DNA of 64,000 nucleotides from Bradyrhizobiaceae bacterium Ga0074131 (GCA_001464035.1 LNEC01000010.1:186001-250000); one strand, 5' to 3'; shown: positions 27,007-35,489, counted from the stretch's first letter. Notes: a model not told the origin generated them from the letters alone. Program-made: numbers and translations.

Positions 27007-27852
27007 CTAAGCCAAAGGCCTTCGAAGAAAGCCTTGTTGTGCGGACGCTTCCCGCAGCTCGGCATACGCTTCAAGCTGCGGCGCCAACCACTGGCGCAGT
27101 CCTTCCGCCTCAAGCACTGGACGATGCGTCGGGTTATCGTAGCTCATCCCGAAGAGCGCTTCGGTAAACTGCTGCTCCAGCGATGCGTCCAGATCGGATC
27201 GAGCCGTGAACATGCAGTGATTATAGGGTCGCGAAGTCCAGATCTCGGTCAGCGCACCCTCTGGGACCAGACGCTCGGTACGCAGAGCGTTCCAGAATGG
27301 GCTGCCGATTGCACCGGCATCGGCGCTGCCATCGAGGATCGCCCGAATGACACTGGACTCACTGGTACCGGTGTCTCCGTGCTTTCCGACATCGCTGTTA
27401 AAGCGCAGCGTTCGGTAGTCCTTCTGCTCGAACAGGCCCTCGCGCTCCAGAAAGTAAACCGGGAGGATTGCCGCATGGCCGCTGTCGCGGCTGCCGAGGG
27501 CGAGGGTGCGGTTTCTAAGATCAGCAACCGTAGCGACCGGCCCGCCGGTCACCGCGACGATCTTGGTCGTCCAGCCCACGTCGGTATCGCGCATCGCGAC
27601 AGGTCGGCAACGCTGGTCGCTCCAGGCGTCGGCCTGAATATAAGCGAGATTGGTATTCCATGCGATGTCAATGCGCGGCAGCGGATCGCCAGGTGAGGCC
27701 AGCAGGGCAGCGACCTGCGCCTCGTAGCTCTGAAATAGCACCACCTCGACCGGTAGATGGGCTTCCTCGTGAAAATACCGCCGCATGCCCTCCCAGATAC
27801 CGACCACCTTCGGATCATATGCGACCGCACCCACCCAAATCGTCCGGCTCAT
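27007..27852 (-). CDS. PhnD-like substrate-binding fold protein without signal peptide
   Basis: 281 residues from the ATG at 27852. It begins MSRTIWVGAVAYDPKVVGIW directly, with no signal peptide, lipobox or anchor. The body resembles periplasmic phosphate/phosphonate-type binding proteins (PhnD family): WEGMRRYFHE, a DIAWNTNLAY pocket region, DLRNRTLALGSRDSGHAAILP, and the late GSADAGAIGSPFWNAL. These normally serve ABC importers, but there are no permease or ATPase genes beside it. It follows the acyl-CoA-dehydrogenase-like gene by 62 bases on the same strand. A cytoplasmic ligand-sensing or carrier role is inference. Confidence 0.65.
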   Translation of the reverse strand: MSRTIWVGAVAYDPKVVGIWEGMRRYFHEEAHLPVEVVLFQSYEAQVAALLASPGDPLPRIDIAWNTNLAYIQADAWSDQRCRPVAMRDTDVGWTTKIVAVTGGPVATVADLRNRTLALGSRDSGHAAILPVYFLEREGLFEQKDYRTLRFNSDVGKHGDTGTSESSVIRAILDGSADAGAIGSPFWNALRTERLVPEGALTEIWTSRPYNHCMFTARSDLDASLEQQFTEALFGMSYDNPTHRPVLEAEGLRQWLAPQLEAYAELREASAQQGFLRRPLA

Positions 27853-27914
27853 GATTGCTGCTCGTGTGCAAGTTAGTGTTGAAATACGATTATTGCCAAG
27901 GGCAACTGTCGCGC

Positions 27915-29060
27915 TCAGAATAGAGGGATTCCCAGAATGGCCTTGCCGATGAAGTCGCGGAGAACGTCGCCGGTCGGTGCCATGACGGCGCCCGCATGGG
28001 CATCGCGGAACAGTCGCTCGATGGCCAGATGTTTGGAAAACGCAGCGCCTCCGCACACCCGCATCGCCGCTGAGGTGACTGCGATAGCAACATCACCTGC
28101 CGCCGCCTTGCATTCGAGCACGCGCAGCATGGTAGTCTCTCGGGGCCGCTCAAGGTGATCGACGAGATCGTCGATGCGCGCCGCAAGCCCGTCCGTATCG
28201 ATCTGCATCGACGCAAGCTGCGCACGAAGCGTCGGCAGGCTCTCTCCTAGGGTCTGGCCCAAATGCTCGAAGCGCGCCCCGTTGAGATGCGCCGCGGTCC
28301 CGGCCACCGCGGCCCGGCAAAGACCCAGCGCGACCGCTGACGTTCCGAGGCTGAACAGCGGAAGCACGACCTCCAGCATCGCCTTGAAGCCGACGCCGTC
28401 GTCGGTCAGTTGGAGACCGGGCGCGACCTCGCAATCTTCAAGAATCATCGGCGCGGAAGCGTTGGCGCGCATCCCGAGACCATCCCATGGGCCCGCGACC
28501 GACAGTCCGGGCGTACCGCTGGCGACAAGATAAAGGGTGGTATCCGTTGGACCCTTGCCTTCAGGAGCCAGCGCCGAGACAACATAGCTTTGCGCGTAAC
28601 CGGCGCTCGTCACCCATGATTTCTTGGCCGTGAGGTGCACATTTGCAGCGTTGCGCTTCGCTCGCGAGACGGGCGCCCAGAAGTGGCTGCGCGACCCGGC
28701 TTCGCTGAATGCCAGGGTCGTCAGGTGTTTTCCGGTCGAAATGTCCTTTAGCGTCTGCGCGACCGTGGCACATGGACGGGCCGCCGCGATGGTTACGGTA
28801 GCGCTCACGTGCATCAAGTAAACCATCGCGGCGGATGCGTCGGCTTCCGCGAGCGTCGCGATGACGGCAGCCAGGGTTCGCGGTCCCAAGGCCGAGCCGC
28901 CCACCGCTGAGGGCAGCATGATCCCCAGCAATCCGGATTGGCCAAGGGCGGCGATCGCCTCCGAAGAGAAGCGAGCTTCCTTGTCGTTTTGCCTGGCCGC
29001 CGGCGCAAGAATGCGATCGGCGATTCCCTTGGCATTCGAAACCGCGGCATCGTGATCCAT
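27915..29060 (-). CDS. acyl-CoA dehydrogenase family flavoprotein
   Basis: 381 residues from the ATG at 29060; an upstream in-frame start is less likely. The fold is recognisable from the helical amino domain (SGLLGIMLPSAVGG), the TLAFSEAGSRSH flavin/substrate loop, AKKSWVTSAGYA, and the carboxy helices with CGGAAFSKHLAIERLFRDAHAG. The last block ends MAPTGDVLRDFIGKA, not the usual YEGT motif of beta-oxidation enzymes, so it could be an oxidase, monooxygenase (DszC/SfnC-like) or an unusual dehydrogenase. It forms a two-gene unit with the PhnD-like gene and is divergent from the glycosyltransferase operon. Confidence 0.75.
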   Translation of the reverse strand: MDHDAAVSNAKGIADRILAPAARQNDKEARFSSEAIAALGQSGLLGIMLPSAVGGSALGPRTLAAVIATLAEADASAAMVYLMHVSATVTIAAARPCATVAQTLKDISTGKHLTTLAFSEAGSRSHFWAPVSRAKRNAANVHLTAKKSWVTSAGYAQSYVVSALAPEGKGPTDTTLYLVASGTPGLSVAGPWDGLGMRANASAPMILEDCEVAPGLQLTDDGVGFKAMLEVVLPLFSLGTSAVALGLCRAAVAGTAAHLNGARFEHLGQTLGESLPTLRAQLASMQIDTDGLAARIDDLVDHLERPRETTMLRVLECKAAAGDVAIAVTSAAMRVCGGAAFSKHLAIERLFRDAHAGAVMAPTGDVLRDFIGKAILGIPLF

Positions 29061-29396
29061 AAAGCCCTCGATAACTAGTGCTGCCAGCCACGTCCGGAAA
29101 TACCGAACTCGCCCCTCCACGACTGATGCTACGCAAACCACGCCATCGGATCAACACGGCTACTCCGGGCATGGCAAACTGTCGCCGTACCAGTAGCTGG
29201 TGCGGCCATTGGGTCATCGATTATCAGTAGCTACGCCTTCAAAGTCCTCTTGTTACACCACTCGAAGTTTATTTTGTCGTGAGTCCGTCCGACTGCAGCT
29301 TTTCTGTTCCGCGCCGCGGCAAGCGGGCAGCGCTTGCTCGCTGTCGAGGAGAACGCTACCAATGACCGGCAGCAGCACAAAGAGGCTTGTCTGGTG
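29061..29396. other. divergent spacer upstream of glycosyltransferase/radical SAM operon
   Basis: 336 bases between the acyl-CoA-dehydrogenase-like gene and the first frame of the rightward operon. It should hold both promoters. No palindrome, -24/-12 element or FixK box stood out; an AT-rich patch near 29255-29280 is the most promoter-like stretch. Confidence 0.4.
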
Positions 29397-29663
29397 ATGG
29401 CGGTCAAAGAGGGCGGGGTGCCGCCCATCCTCGCGCAACAACACTACACGCAGCGATCCGCATTTGCGCCGGAAAATTTGCTGCGCGAAGCATGCGGGCA
29501 ACAGCAGATCACGCGCTCCGGCATCCCGGATATCCGCGTCCTCGATCATGACGGCGGACGCGTCGAAAACGATTTCAAAAAGGGCGAACTGGACGGTAAC
29601 CGTTACGCGCTGCAGTTGATTGTGACCGCCGCGGATCTCCGGCGGTCCCGGCTCTCGCCATGA
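29397..29663 (+). pseudogene. probable remnant of a nucleoside-phosphorylase-like gene
   Basis: 88 codons from the ATG at 29397 with AGAGG upstream. The first half (AFAPENLLREACGQQQI, IPDIRVLDHDGG) looks like the amino end of nucleoside-phosphorylase-family proteins, which share an ENLLREARRQK/VLDPDGD opening. It then jumps to a short tail YALQLIVTAADL, so the catalytic middle is missing, as after an internal deletion. The frame remains open and its stop overlaps the next start (ATGA). It may now act only as a coupled leader peptide. Family recognition is from memory of the motif and is moderate. Confidence 0.4.
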
Positions 29664-30364
29664 GTGTTGCGGCGATCGGGATCATCTGCAAGGCGCCGCA
29701 GCCTGGTCGCACAAAGACACGGCTTGCGACGGCCATTGGCGCGGTTGCCGCCTCGGAGCTCTCGGCGTGCTTTTTGCGTGACGTCGCCGCAGCCGTCGAC
29801 GCGGTCCCAGAGACACTCGGCAGGCGCTGCTATGGCGTCTATGCGCCGGCGGGAGGCGAACACATTATGCGGGGGCTTCTTCCCGCAACCTTCGAACTTC
29901 TGCTGCAGGCTGGCGACGACCTCGGCGACGTGCTGTTCGGTGCCGCGCGCGATCTCCTGATCGACGGACATGACTGTGTTTTGCTCGTCAATGGCGACAG
30001 CCCAACCCTTCCTGCCGGTTTCCTGGTGCAGGCGATTGAAGCCCTGCGCGCGCCGGGGGACAGGATGGTGCTGGGGCCGGCGAGCGATGGCGGCTACTAT
30101 CTCATCGGTTTGAAACACCCGCACCGGCAGCTATTCACGCGGATCGCCTGGGGAACGGAAACCGTGGCTCGCAGCACACGCGAGCGCGCTGCCGAAATCG
30201 GGCTTGCGACGACGCTGCTTCCGGAATGGTACGATATCGACGACATTGAAACGCTAGGTTGGCTTAAGGACGAACTGGCCGGCAAGTCGGCGCGGTTTCG
30301 CGGCGGTGGCCTTGCCCCGGTGAGCCGGGCTTTTCTCAATGGCGCGCTGCGGATAGATCCATGA
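29660..30364 (+). CDS. DUF2064/TIGR04282-type glycosyltransferase-fold protein
   Basis: 234 residues. The start AAIGIICKAPQPGRTKTRLATA is the nucleotide-binding loop of the DUF2064/TIGR04282 family (GT-A fold, related to CofC and other nucleotidyltransferases), and LLVNGDSPTLPAGFL holds the conserved D-S/D-P metal region, followed by LGPASDGGYYLIGL and WYDIDDIETL. Family members are found in clusters annotated for arsenosugar synthesis, with a second glycosyltransferase and a radical SAM protein. The 4-base overlaps on both sides show an operon with the GT-C gene and the leading fragment. Confidence 0.8.
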   Translation: MSVAAIGIICKAPQPGRTKTRLATAIGAVAASELSACFLRDVAAAVDAVPETLGRRCYGVYAPAGGEHIMRGLLPATFELLLQAGDDLGDVLFGAARDLLIDGHDCVLLVNGDSPTLPAGFLVQAIEALRAPGDRMVLGPASDGGYYLIGLKHPHRQLFTRIAWGTETVARSTRERAAEIGLATTLLPEWYDIDDIETLGWLKDELAGKSARFRGGGLAPVSRAFLNGALRIDP

Positions 30365-31734
30365 AGCCAATGCCGGAGGCGACCGCGGGTCAATTCCGTC
30401 GACTGGCGCGCTCCGTCAACAACGTGCCTCCGCTTCATCTGTTGGCCGGCATCGGGGTGGTGCTCGGCTGTCTGACCGTTGCGACCCCCTTTGCCTTCGA
30501 GGCCGGCGGTGACAATGCCTTCATGGCTCTCACCATCCCTGCGGGCCTGCTCGCTATTGCAGCGACCCGCCTGGCCGAGCGTGCGCCAGCACATCGCGCG
30601 CTCTGGCTCATCTTTGGCCTTGGGATCATGCTGAGAGCCTATGCGCTGCTATTCGATCCGTTTCTGTCCAGTGACATCTATCGCTATGTCTGGGACGGCA
30701 GAGTTCAGGCCGCCGGCATCAATCCCTATCGCTACCTTCCGGCCGATGAAACGCTGGCGTTTCTGCGCGACGGCACCATCTTTCCCCACATCAACCGGGT
30801 CGATACGGCCGTCACCATCTATCCTCCGGTGGCGCAGTTCTTCTTCTTCATTGTCACGCGGATCGGTGAAAGCGTCACGACGATGCGTCTCGCACTGCTG
30901 GGGTGCGAGGCCGTTACCGTTACGCTGATCATGCTCCTGCTGCGGCGCATGAACCGTCCGGTGACGCGCGTGGTAGCCTATCTCTGGCATCCGCTCCCCC
31001 TGTGGGAGATTGCCAACAATGGCCATGTCGACGCGCTGATGGTCGCGCTGATGCTGCTGGGTCTGTGGATTGCCTTGACCGGCCATGCGCTCCGAGGAGC
31101 CGTCCTGATTGCGTTTTCGGTGCTGGTCAAGCCATTTGCCGCGCCGGTTTTGGCCGGGATCTGGCGCCCGTGGGACTTTAAATTGCCACTCGTCGTGATC
31201 GCCGCCGTAGCGCTCTGTTATCTTCCCTATTTATCGGTCGGTTGGGGGGTTCTCGGATTCCTGACCAAAGGCTATCTGACGGAACAGGGTATCAGTGCCG
31301 GCTACGAGCTCTGGCTATTGTCGCTCTGGCGGCTTGTGTTCGGCGCGCATCAAGGAGATGTCGTCGGCTACGCCGTGCTGGCCGCGCTGGTCCTCATGTT
31401 CAAGGGGCTCTCGGTGGCCCGCAAATCGGATCGCACCATCGCCTCCAGCCTTGCCGACATCAACATGCTGTTACTCCTCGCTCTGCTGTTGTTGTCGCCG
31501 AACTATCCCTGGTATTTTCTCGTGATTACGCCCTTTGTAGCCTTGGGTGGCTCCGCGCCGACGTGGTTCGTCTCGATTGGAGCGTTGTTGCTGTCCGAAC
31601 AACTCGACTGGGATTTCTACATCCCCAGAACGGTGAGCAAATCAATTCTGTTCGGAGGGTTGTTGCTGGCTTGGGCCTTCGTGGCCTGGAGGACGCGGAT
31701 GCGGCGGACCACAGAGGCAGGGATGGTACCATGA
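30361..31734 (+). CDS. polytopic GT-C/GT87-like glycosyltransferase
   Basis: 457 residues, ten or more membrane segments. The first large outside loop reads DPFLSSDIYRYVWDGRVQAAG followed by INPYRY, the characteristic acidic loop of lipid-linked-sugar (polyprenyl-phosphate-sugar) glycosyltransferases such as PimE and ArnT-type or GT87 proteins. Further features are PPVAQFFFF, NNGHVDALMV and VLVKPFAAPV. It would move a sugar from a lipid carrier to an acceptor outside the inner membrane. It overlaps the upstream and downstream genes by 4 bases each. Confidence 0.75.
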   Translation: MKPMPEATAGQFRRLARSVNNVPPLHLLAGIGVVLGCLTVATPFAFEAGGDNAFMALTIPAGLLAIAATRLAERAPAHRALWLIFGLGIMLRAYALLFDPFLSSDIYRYVWDGRVQAAGINPYRYLPADETLAFLRDGTIFPHINRVDTAVTIYPPVAQFFFFIVTRIGESVTTMRLALLGCEAVTVTLIMLLLRRMNRPVTRVVAYLWHPLPLWEIANNGHVDALMVALMLLGLWIALTGHALRGAVLIAFSVLVKPFAAPVLAGIWRPWDFKLPLVVIAAVALCYLPYLSVGWGVLGFLTKGYLTEQGISAGYELWLLSLWRLVFGAHQGDVVGYAVLAALVLMFKGLSVARKSDRTIASSLADINMLLLLALLLLSPNYPWYFLVITPFVALGGSAPTWFVSIGALLLSEQLDWDFYIPRTVSKSILFGGLLLAWAFVAWRTRMRRTTEAGMVP

Positions 31735-32810
31735 GCCTTTCTCGCGAAGCGCAAGGCACGCACGCGCCGTTCGATCCGCGCCGCTATCATGAATCGGTTA
31801 CGGGCGAGCGCACCGAGGTCGCCCAGCGACCGCCGGTCTGCCTTTATTTGGAAGTGACCAACCGCTGCAATCTGCTGTGCACCACCTGTCCTCGCACCTA
31901 CGAGGAGCTCGAGCCTCCGGCAGACATGAGCTGGGAGCTGTTCGTGTCGATTGTCGACCAGGTTCCCGATCTCGCGCGGGCGGTTCTGCACGGCGTCGGC
32001 GAGCCGATGCTGGTCGCCAACCTGCCCCGGATGGTCAGATACCTGAAGGATCGCAGCGTTCACGTCCTGTTCAACACCAATGGAACGGTCCTTGGCGAGC
32101 GCAACGGCCGCGCGCTGATCGACGCCGGGCTTGATGAGCTGCGCGTATCGCTCGACGCGTCAAACCGCGAGAGCTTCAAGGCAATCCGTGGCCGGGATTA
32201 TTTCGGCCGCATCCTCCGCAACGTGCGCGCGTTTCGCGAGTTGCAGGAGCGGGAGGGACACGCTGCACCGCGGGTTTCGATCTGGCTTACCGGCCTGAGA
32301 GAGACTGTCGAGCAACTTCCCGCATTCGTGCAAGTTGCAGCCGAGATCGGTGTCAAAGAGGTCTACCTGCAACGGCTGGTGTTTTTCGCCGAATCCGCCA
32401 TTGGCAAGGCCCAGCCGGATCAGGCCCTGTTCGAGCGCCTGACTCAGGAAGAAACCGCCTGTCTTAATCAGGCCGAGGATCTGGCGCGCTCCCTTGGCGT
32501 GACCTTCAGCGCGTCGGGCGCGGCGTCCGAGCCGGGGTTAAGCCTGAAGGGCAGCGGTAACGGTTCGCCGTGGGCGCTTTGCCGGCGGCCGTGGTCGTTG
32601 ATGTATTTCACGGCCAATGGCCGCGCCCTGCCGTGCTGTATCGCGCCGTTTTCGCAGCACGGTTACGACAATTATACGCTTGGCCATGCAGGCCAGCAGT
32701 CCTTGCCGGAGATCTGGAACGGGCCTGCGTATCGGGACTTCCGTTCGGCGCTGCTCTCGGACAAGCCGCCCAAGAGCTGCGCCAATTGCGGCCTGCGCTG
32801 GAGCCTGTGA
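31731..32810 (+). CDS. radical SAM/SPASM-domain enzyme
   Basis: 359 residues from the ATG at 31731, inside the end of the GT-C gene. Cys46, Cys50 and Cys53 in NRCNLLCTTC form the radical SAM cluster site, and HGVGEPML is a variant of the GGEP loop. The carboxy end has SPASM-type cysteines: ALCRRPWSLMYFTANGRALP, then CC, and finally SCANC before GLRWSL, enough for an auxiliary cluster. SPASM enzymes modify peptides or small molecules. The neighbours are all glycosyltransferases, so a role in making or modifying a sugar-containing compound is inferred. It is not of the ArsS Cys-rich type. Confidence 0.8.
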   Translation: MSLSREAQGTHAPFDPRRYHESVTGERTEVAQRPPVCLYLEVTNRCNLLCTTCPRTYEELEPPADMSWELFVSIVDQVPDLARAVLHGVGEPMLVANLPRMVRYLKDRSVHVLFNTNGTVLGERNGRALIDAGLDELRVSLDASNRESFKAIRGRDYFGRILRNVRAFRELQEREGHAAPRVSIWLTGLRETVEQLPAFVQVAAEIGVKEVYLQRLVFFAESAIGKAQPDQALFERLTQEETACLNQAEDLARSLGVTFSASGAASEPGLSLKGSGNGSPWALCRRPWSLMYFTANGRALPCCIAPFSQHGYDNYTLGHAGQQSLPEIWNGPAYRDFRSALLSDKPPKSCANCGLRWSL

Positions 32811-32814
32811 AGAG

Positions 32815-33579
32815 GTGACCCACGAGATCTGCGGCAAGCCGCCTGCGTCGCGCCGCGCGCCCGTCGTTTCGGCGATCATTCCATGCCTCGACGAGGAAGC
32901 GGCCATTAGTCAGGTCGTCACCGCGGTGTTGGCGCAGGATGTGAGCGAAGTCATCGTTGTCGACGGGGCCTCGCGGGACCGTACCGCGGAGCGGGCAAGG
33001 GCCGCCGGAGCTCGCGTGGTTGTCGAGCCGCGACCGGGCTACGGTCGCGCGATCCAGGCCGGCATCGCCGCTGTGCGCGATGACGCCGATATTGTGGTCT
33101 TCCTCGACGGCGACGGCAGCGATCCCGCGGAATTCATTCCTGATCTGGTGTCGCCGATCGTCGCCGGGCAGGCCATGTTCGTCCTCGGCTCGCGCGTTCG
33201 CGGTGTACGCGAGTCCGGCAGCCTGGCGCCACAGCAGCTCCTCGCCGCCCATGTCGGCGGGCTGCTCCTGCGCCTCGTCTATGGCGCAAGCTTCACCGAC
33301 CTGTCGCCGTTTCGTGCCATCGGGCGAGATGAACTCAGGCGTCTCGGCATGAAAGAGGAGACATATGCCTGGAATCTGGAAATGCTGATGCGGGTCGCGG
33401 CCGCCCGTTTGCCGGCACGGGAGATCGCCGTCGGGCAGCGGCGCCGGATTGGCGGGGTATCGAAGGTCTCCGGCAATCTCATCGCCGGCGTCAAGGCGGC
33501 CTGGTCCATTTCGGCGACCTTCGTTCGCCTCGCGCTTGAACTGCGACACCAGCGGCTTCCTGCAGACGGCAGTGGTTAG
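32815..33579 (+). CDS. family 2 glycosyltransferase (DPM1/Dpg-like)
   Basis: 254 residues with a GTG start at 32815, four bases after the radical SAM stop. The GT-A fold shows SAIIPCLDEEAAISQVV at the start, EVIVVDGASRDRT, the acceptor loop RPGYGRAIQAG, and the metal-binding DGDGSD (in VVFLDGDGSDPAEF). The later DLSPFRAIGRDELRRL is typical of polyprenyl-phosphate sugar synthases. It could make the lipid-linked sugar that the GT-C enzyme uses, which would fit both being in one operon. It is convergent with the methyltransferase gene, with 8 bases between. Confidence 0.8.
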   Translation: MTHEICGKPPASRRAPVVSAIIPCLDEEAAISQVVTAVLAQDVSEVIVVDGASRDRTAERARAAGARVVVEPRPGYGRAIQAGIAAVRDDADIVVFLDGDGSDPAEFIPDLVSPIVAGQAMFVLGSRVRGVRESGSLAPQQLLAAHVGGLLLRLVYGASFTDLSPFRAIGRDELRRLGMKEETYAWNLEMLMRVAAARLPAREIAVGQRRRIGGVSKVSGNLIAGVKAAWSISATFVRLALELRHQRLPADGSG

Positions 33580-33587
33580 GAGCGGGA

Positions 33588-34397
33588 TCAGCGAGCGCCG
33601 GCACGATCCCCACAAGCCACGATATCCCGGGGAGATTTTCGACTCGCTTGGTCCGGTGGGGAGAATACCGCCAGGTATCCGCCATCGCCGGCGAGCTGAT
33701 ATGCGGCGATCTCGCGATAGCCAACGGCGGTCAGTTCGCAACGCAAGGGCTCGATTGGCGTGCCATGCTCCGACATCGGCCGCTCGAGGTCGACAATTCC
33801 GACCCGCGCGCCCGGCTTCAAGGCGGGCGCGAGATTGTAGAGGAAGGCATAGGGTTGGGCGATCTCGTGATACATGTGCACCAGGATGGCGGCATCCAGC
33901 GAGGAGGCGGGCAGGCGTGGGTCGTGTGGTTCGCCCAGCGCGAACACGACGTTTGTCAGCTTCAGGCGTTTCGTTCGCCGGGCGAGTTCGACGAGGTATT
34001 TCCGCGTGACGTCTTGGGCGACGACGGAGCCGCTGGGCCCGACGAGGCGTGAGAGACGGACCGTGTGGTAGCCGCTGCCTGCACCGATGTCGCCGACCGT
34101 CATGCCTGGCTTCAGTTCGAGAAGACGGGCGATCTCACCGGCCTCATTGAGGGTGTCACGATGCTTCTCGGTGGAGCGGCTAGGGCTGACGATCGGCGCA
34201 ACGGTACGCTGAGGTGAGGGAAGCTCCGTTGCAGGGACTCCGGGCAGGGCCAGATAACCGATGTCAGCGGCGTAGGCGCGAGTTGCGCCCAGCGCCGCAA
34301 CAAGCGTCGCGGCGCAGACCAGCATTAGCATGTGCCTGCCGGGCACGAGGCGCGGCCGTCCGGTTTTGGCGAATCCAGGGGATGGTCCCGGTATCAT
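33588..34397 (-). CDS. exported class I SAM-dependent methyltransferase-like protein
   Basis: 269 residues, with AGGAG just before the ATG. A hydrophobic segment (MLMLVCAATLVAALGATRAYA) at residues 23-43 looks like a signal peptide with a long basic front. The rest is a Rossmann-type methyltransferase: KPGMTVGDIGAGSGYHTVRLS (SAM loop), VVAQDVTRKYL, and LVHMYHEIAQP. SAM is cytoplasmic, so a fully exported enzyme would be odd; related rhizobial proteins also carry such a leader. It lies 27 bases after the DoxX-like gene on the same strand. Confidence 0.7.
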   Translation of the reverse strand: MIPGPSPGFAKTGRPRLVPGRHMLMLVCAATLVAALGATRAYAADIGYLALPGVPATELPSPQRTVAPIVSPSRSTEKHRDTLNEAGEIARLLELKPGMTVGDIGAGSGYHTVRLSRLVGPSGSVVAQDVTRKYLVELARRTKRLKLTNVVFALGEPHDPRLPASSLDAAILVHMYHEIAQPYAFLYNLAPALKPGARVGIVDLERPMSEHGTPIEPLRCELTAVGYREIAAYQLAGDGGYLAVFSPPDQASRKSPRDIVACGDRAGAR

Positions 34398-34424
34398 CTC
34401 TCTCCTGCGAAAAAACGATAGCCA

Positions 34425-35081
34425 CTAGCCCGCGACGTGCAGGAACCGGCCGACAAGGCCCTTCCCGTCGCGCACGGCAGGGACTTGGCGGCGCAACCAG
34501 GCGTCAAGGCCGAGACTGCGGCCAGCGCTCTCGATCGCCAACAGGAACATCAGCATGGCCAGAAACATGTACGTCCACGGCCATTCGGACGGATTGGAAT
34601 AGAAGCCGAGCCAGAGTTGCAGCGCAAAGGCGATGGCCAGCACGCCCACGAGTCGCACCGCAAGCCCGAGCATCATCGATGCCGCGAACGCCAGCTCGGC
34701 AAGAAAGACAATCGGCCCAAAGAACCTCATGTTGGGCAACACGACATCCTTCATGAAGGTGCGGTGAAACTCGAACGCCGCGTGGGTCGTTTCCTGTTCG
34801 GTCCAGTATTGCAGACCGTCGGATACGGGTAGCGGCAATTTCCACAACATGCCCTGGAACCACATGCAGCCGATCAGGGTTCGGGCCAGCCAGATTCCAA
34901 GATGTCGGCCGCTACGTTGCTCCGGACTCTCTCGCCAGTTCTGGAAGGCGATGGCAATGCCGGCCAGCAGCAGGGCCCAGAACAGAGCCAGGACCAGAAA
35001 GCGCCAGTTTCCCAGCTTGAGATAATCACCAGTAGTCGCGGTCAGGAACTGCCAGACGTTGGTAAAGGGATTGGGGGGCAT
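34425..35081 (-). CDS. DoxX/DoxD-like integral membrane protein
   Basis: 218 residues with about five membrane segments. The MWFQGMLWKLP region, near residue 73, is similar to the conserved W-x-x-G-x-x-K segment of DoxD (small subunit of thiosulfate:quinone oxidoreductase) and DoxX-like proteins. Segments GPIVFLAELAFAASMMLGLAVR and WTYMFLAMLMFLLAIES follow. It heads the two-gene unit with the exported methyltransferase. A redox or sulfur role is family-based guesswork. Confidence 0.6.
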   Translation of the reverse strand: MPPNPFTNVWQFLTATTGDYLKLGNWRFLVLALFWALLLAGIAIAFQNWRESPEQRSGRHLGIWLARTLIGCMWFQGMLWKLPLPVSDGLQYWTEQETTHAAFEFHRTFMKDVVLPNMRFFGPIVFLAELAFAASMMLGLAVRLVGVLAIAFALQLWLGFYSNPSEWPWTYMFLAMLMFLLAIESAGRSLGLDAWLRRQVPAVRDGKGLVGRFLHVAG

Positions 35082-35489
35082 GTGGCGGGCTCCGAAGAAT
35101 TGGATAGTTACCCTACGTACAGGTCGATTGAATCGTTACTCTAATGTGCATCGGTTAGCTGACAAGGCGCACCCGCCGCGCCCGGTCGAGGTGCGCTATC
35201 CAGGCTACTACGCAGCCGGACGCGCGGTCGTTACGCTGAAGAACTTCGGCATCAAGAGCTTCGAGGAGGCGCATACCCATTCCGGCGGTGTGACTGGATC
35301 GAAGCCTCGACTGATCTGTTCAACACAGTTGGTTACTCGAATGAACCTTTCCGATGTTCATTGCGCGCTGATCCAGTTCTCTGATCCTGTCACGTTAACC
35401 CATCTTGCATCGGCGGGCCACGCTCGACGAAGATGACCACTATGTCTACGCCATACCGCTATGATGGCTCACGGTCAGGCGAGGACGTT
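35082..35489. other. intergenic region, possible gene remnant
   Basis: 408 bases. A plus-strand frame across it includes a protein-like piece (VEVRYPGYYAAGRAVVTLKN, 35184-35245) that does not start with a ribosome site or match a family I know, so it may be the relic of a decayed gene. Nothing else was seen. Confidence 0.35.

Noticed and set aside
29660..33579. Arsenosugar biosynthesis as a definite assignment
   Set aside because: The DUF2064/TIGR04282 family name suggests it, but no ArsM is present, the radical SAM protein is SPASM type rather than ArsS type, and the phosphorylase is only a fragment.
33588..35081. Thiosulfate oxidation locus based on the DoxD-like protein
   Set aside because: Only one weakly similar membrane protein is present, and no DoxA, sox or related sulfur genes are seen.
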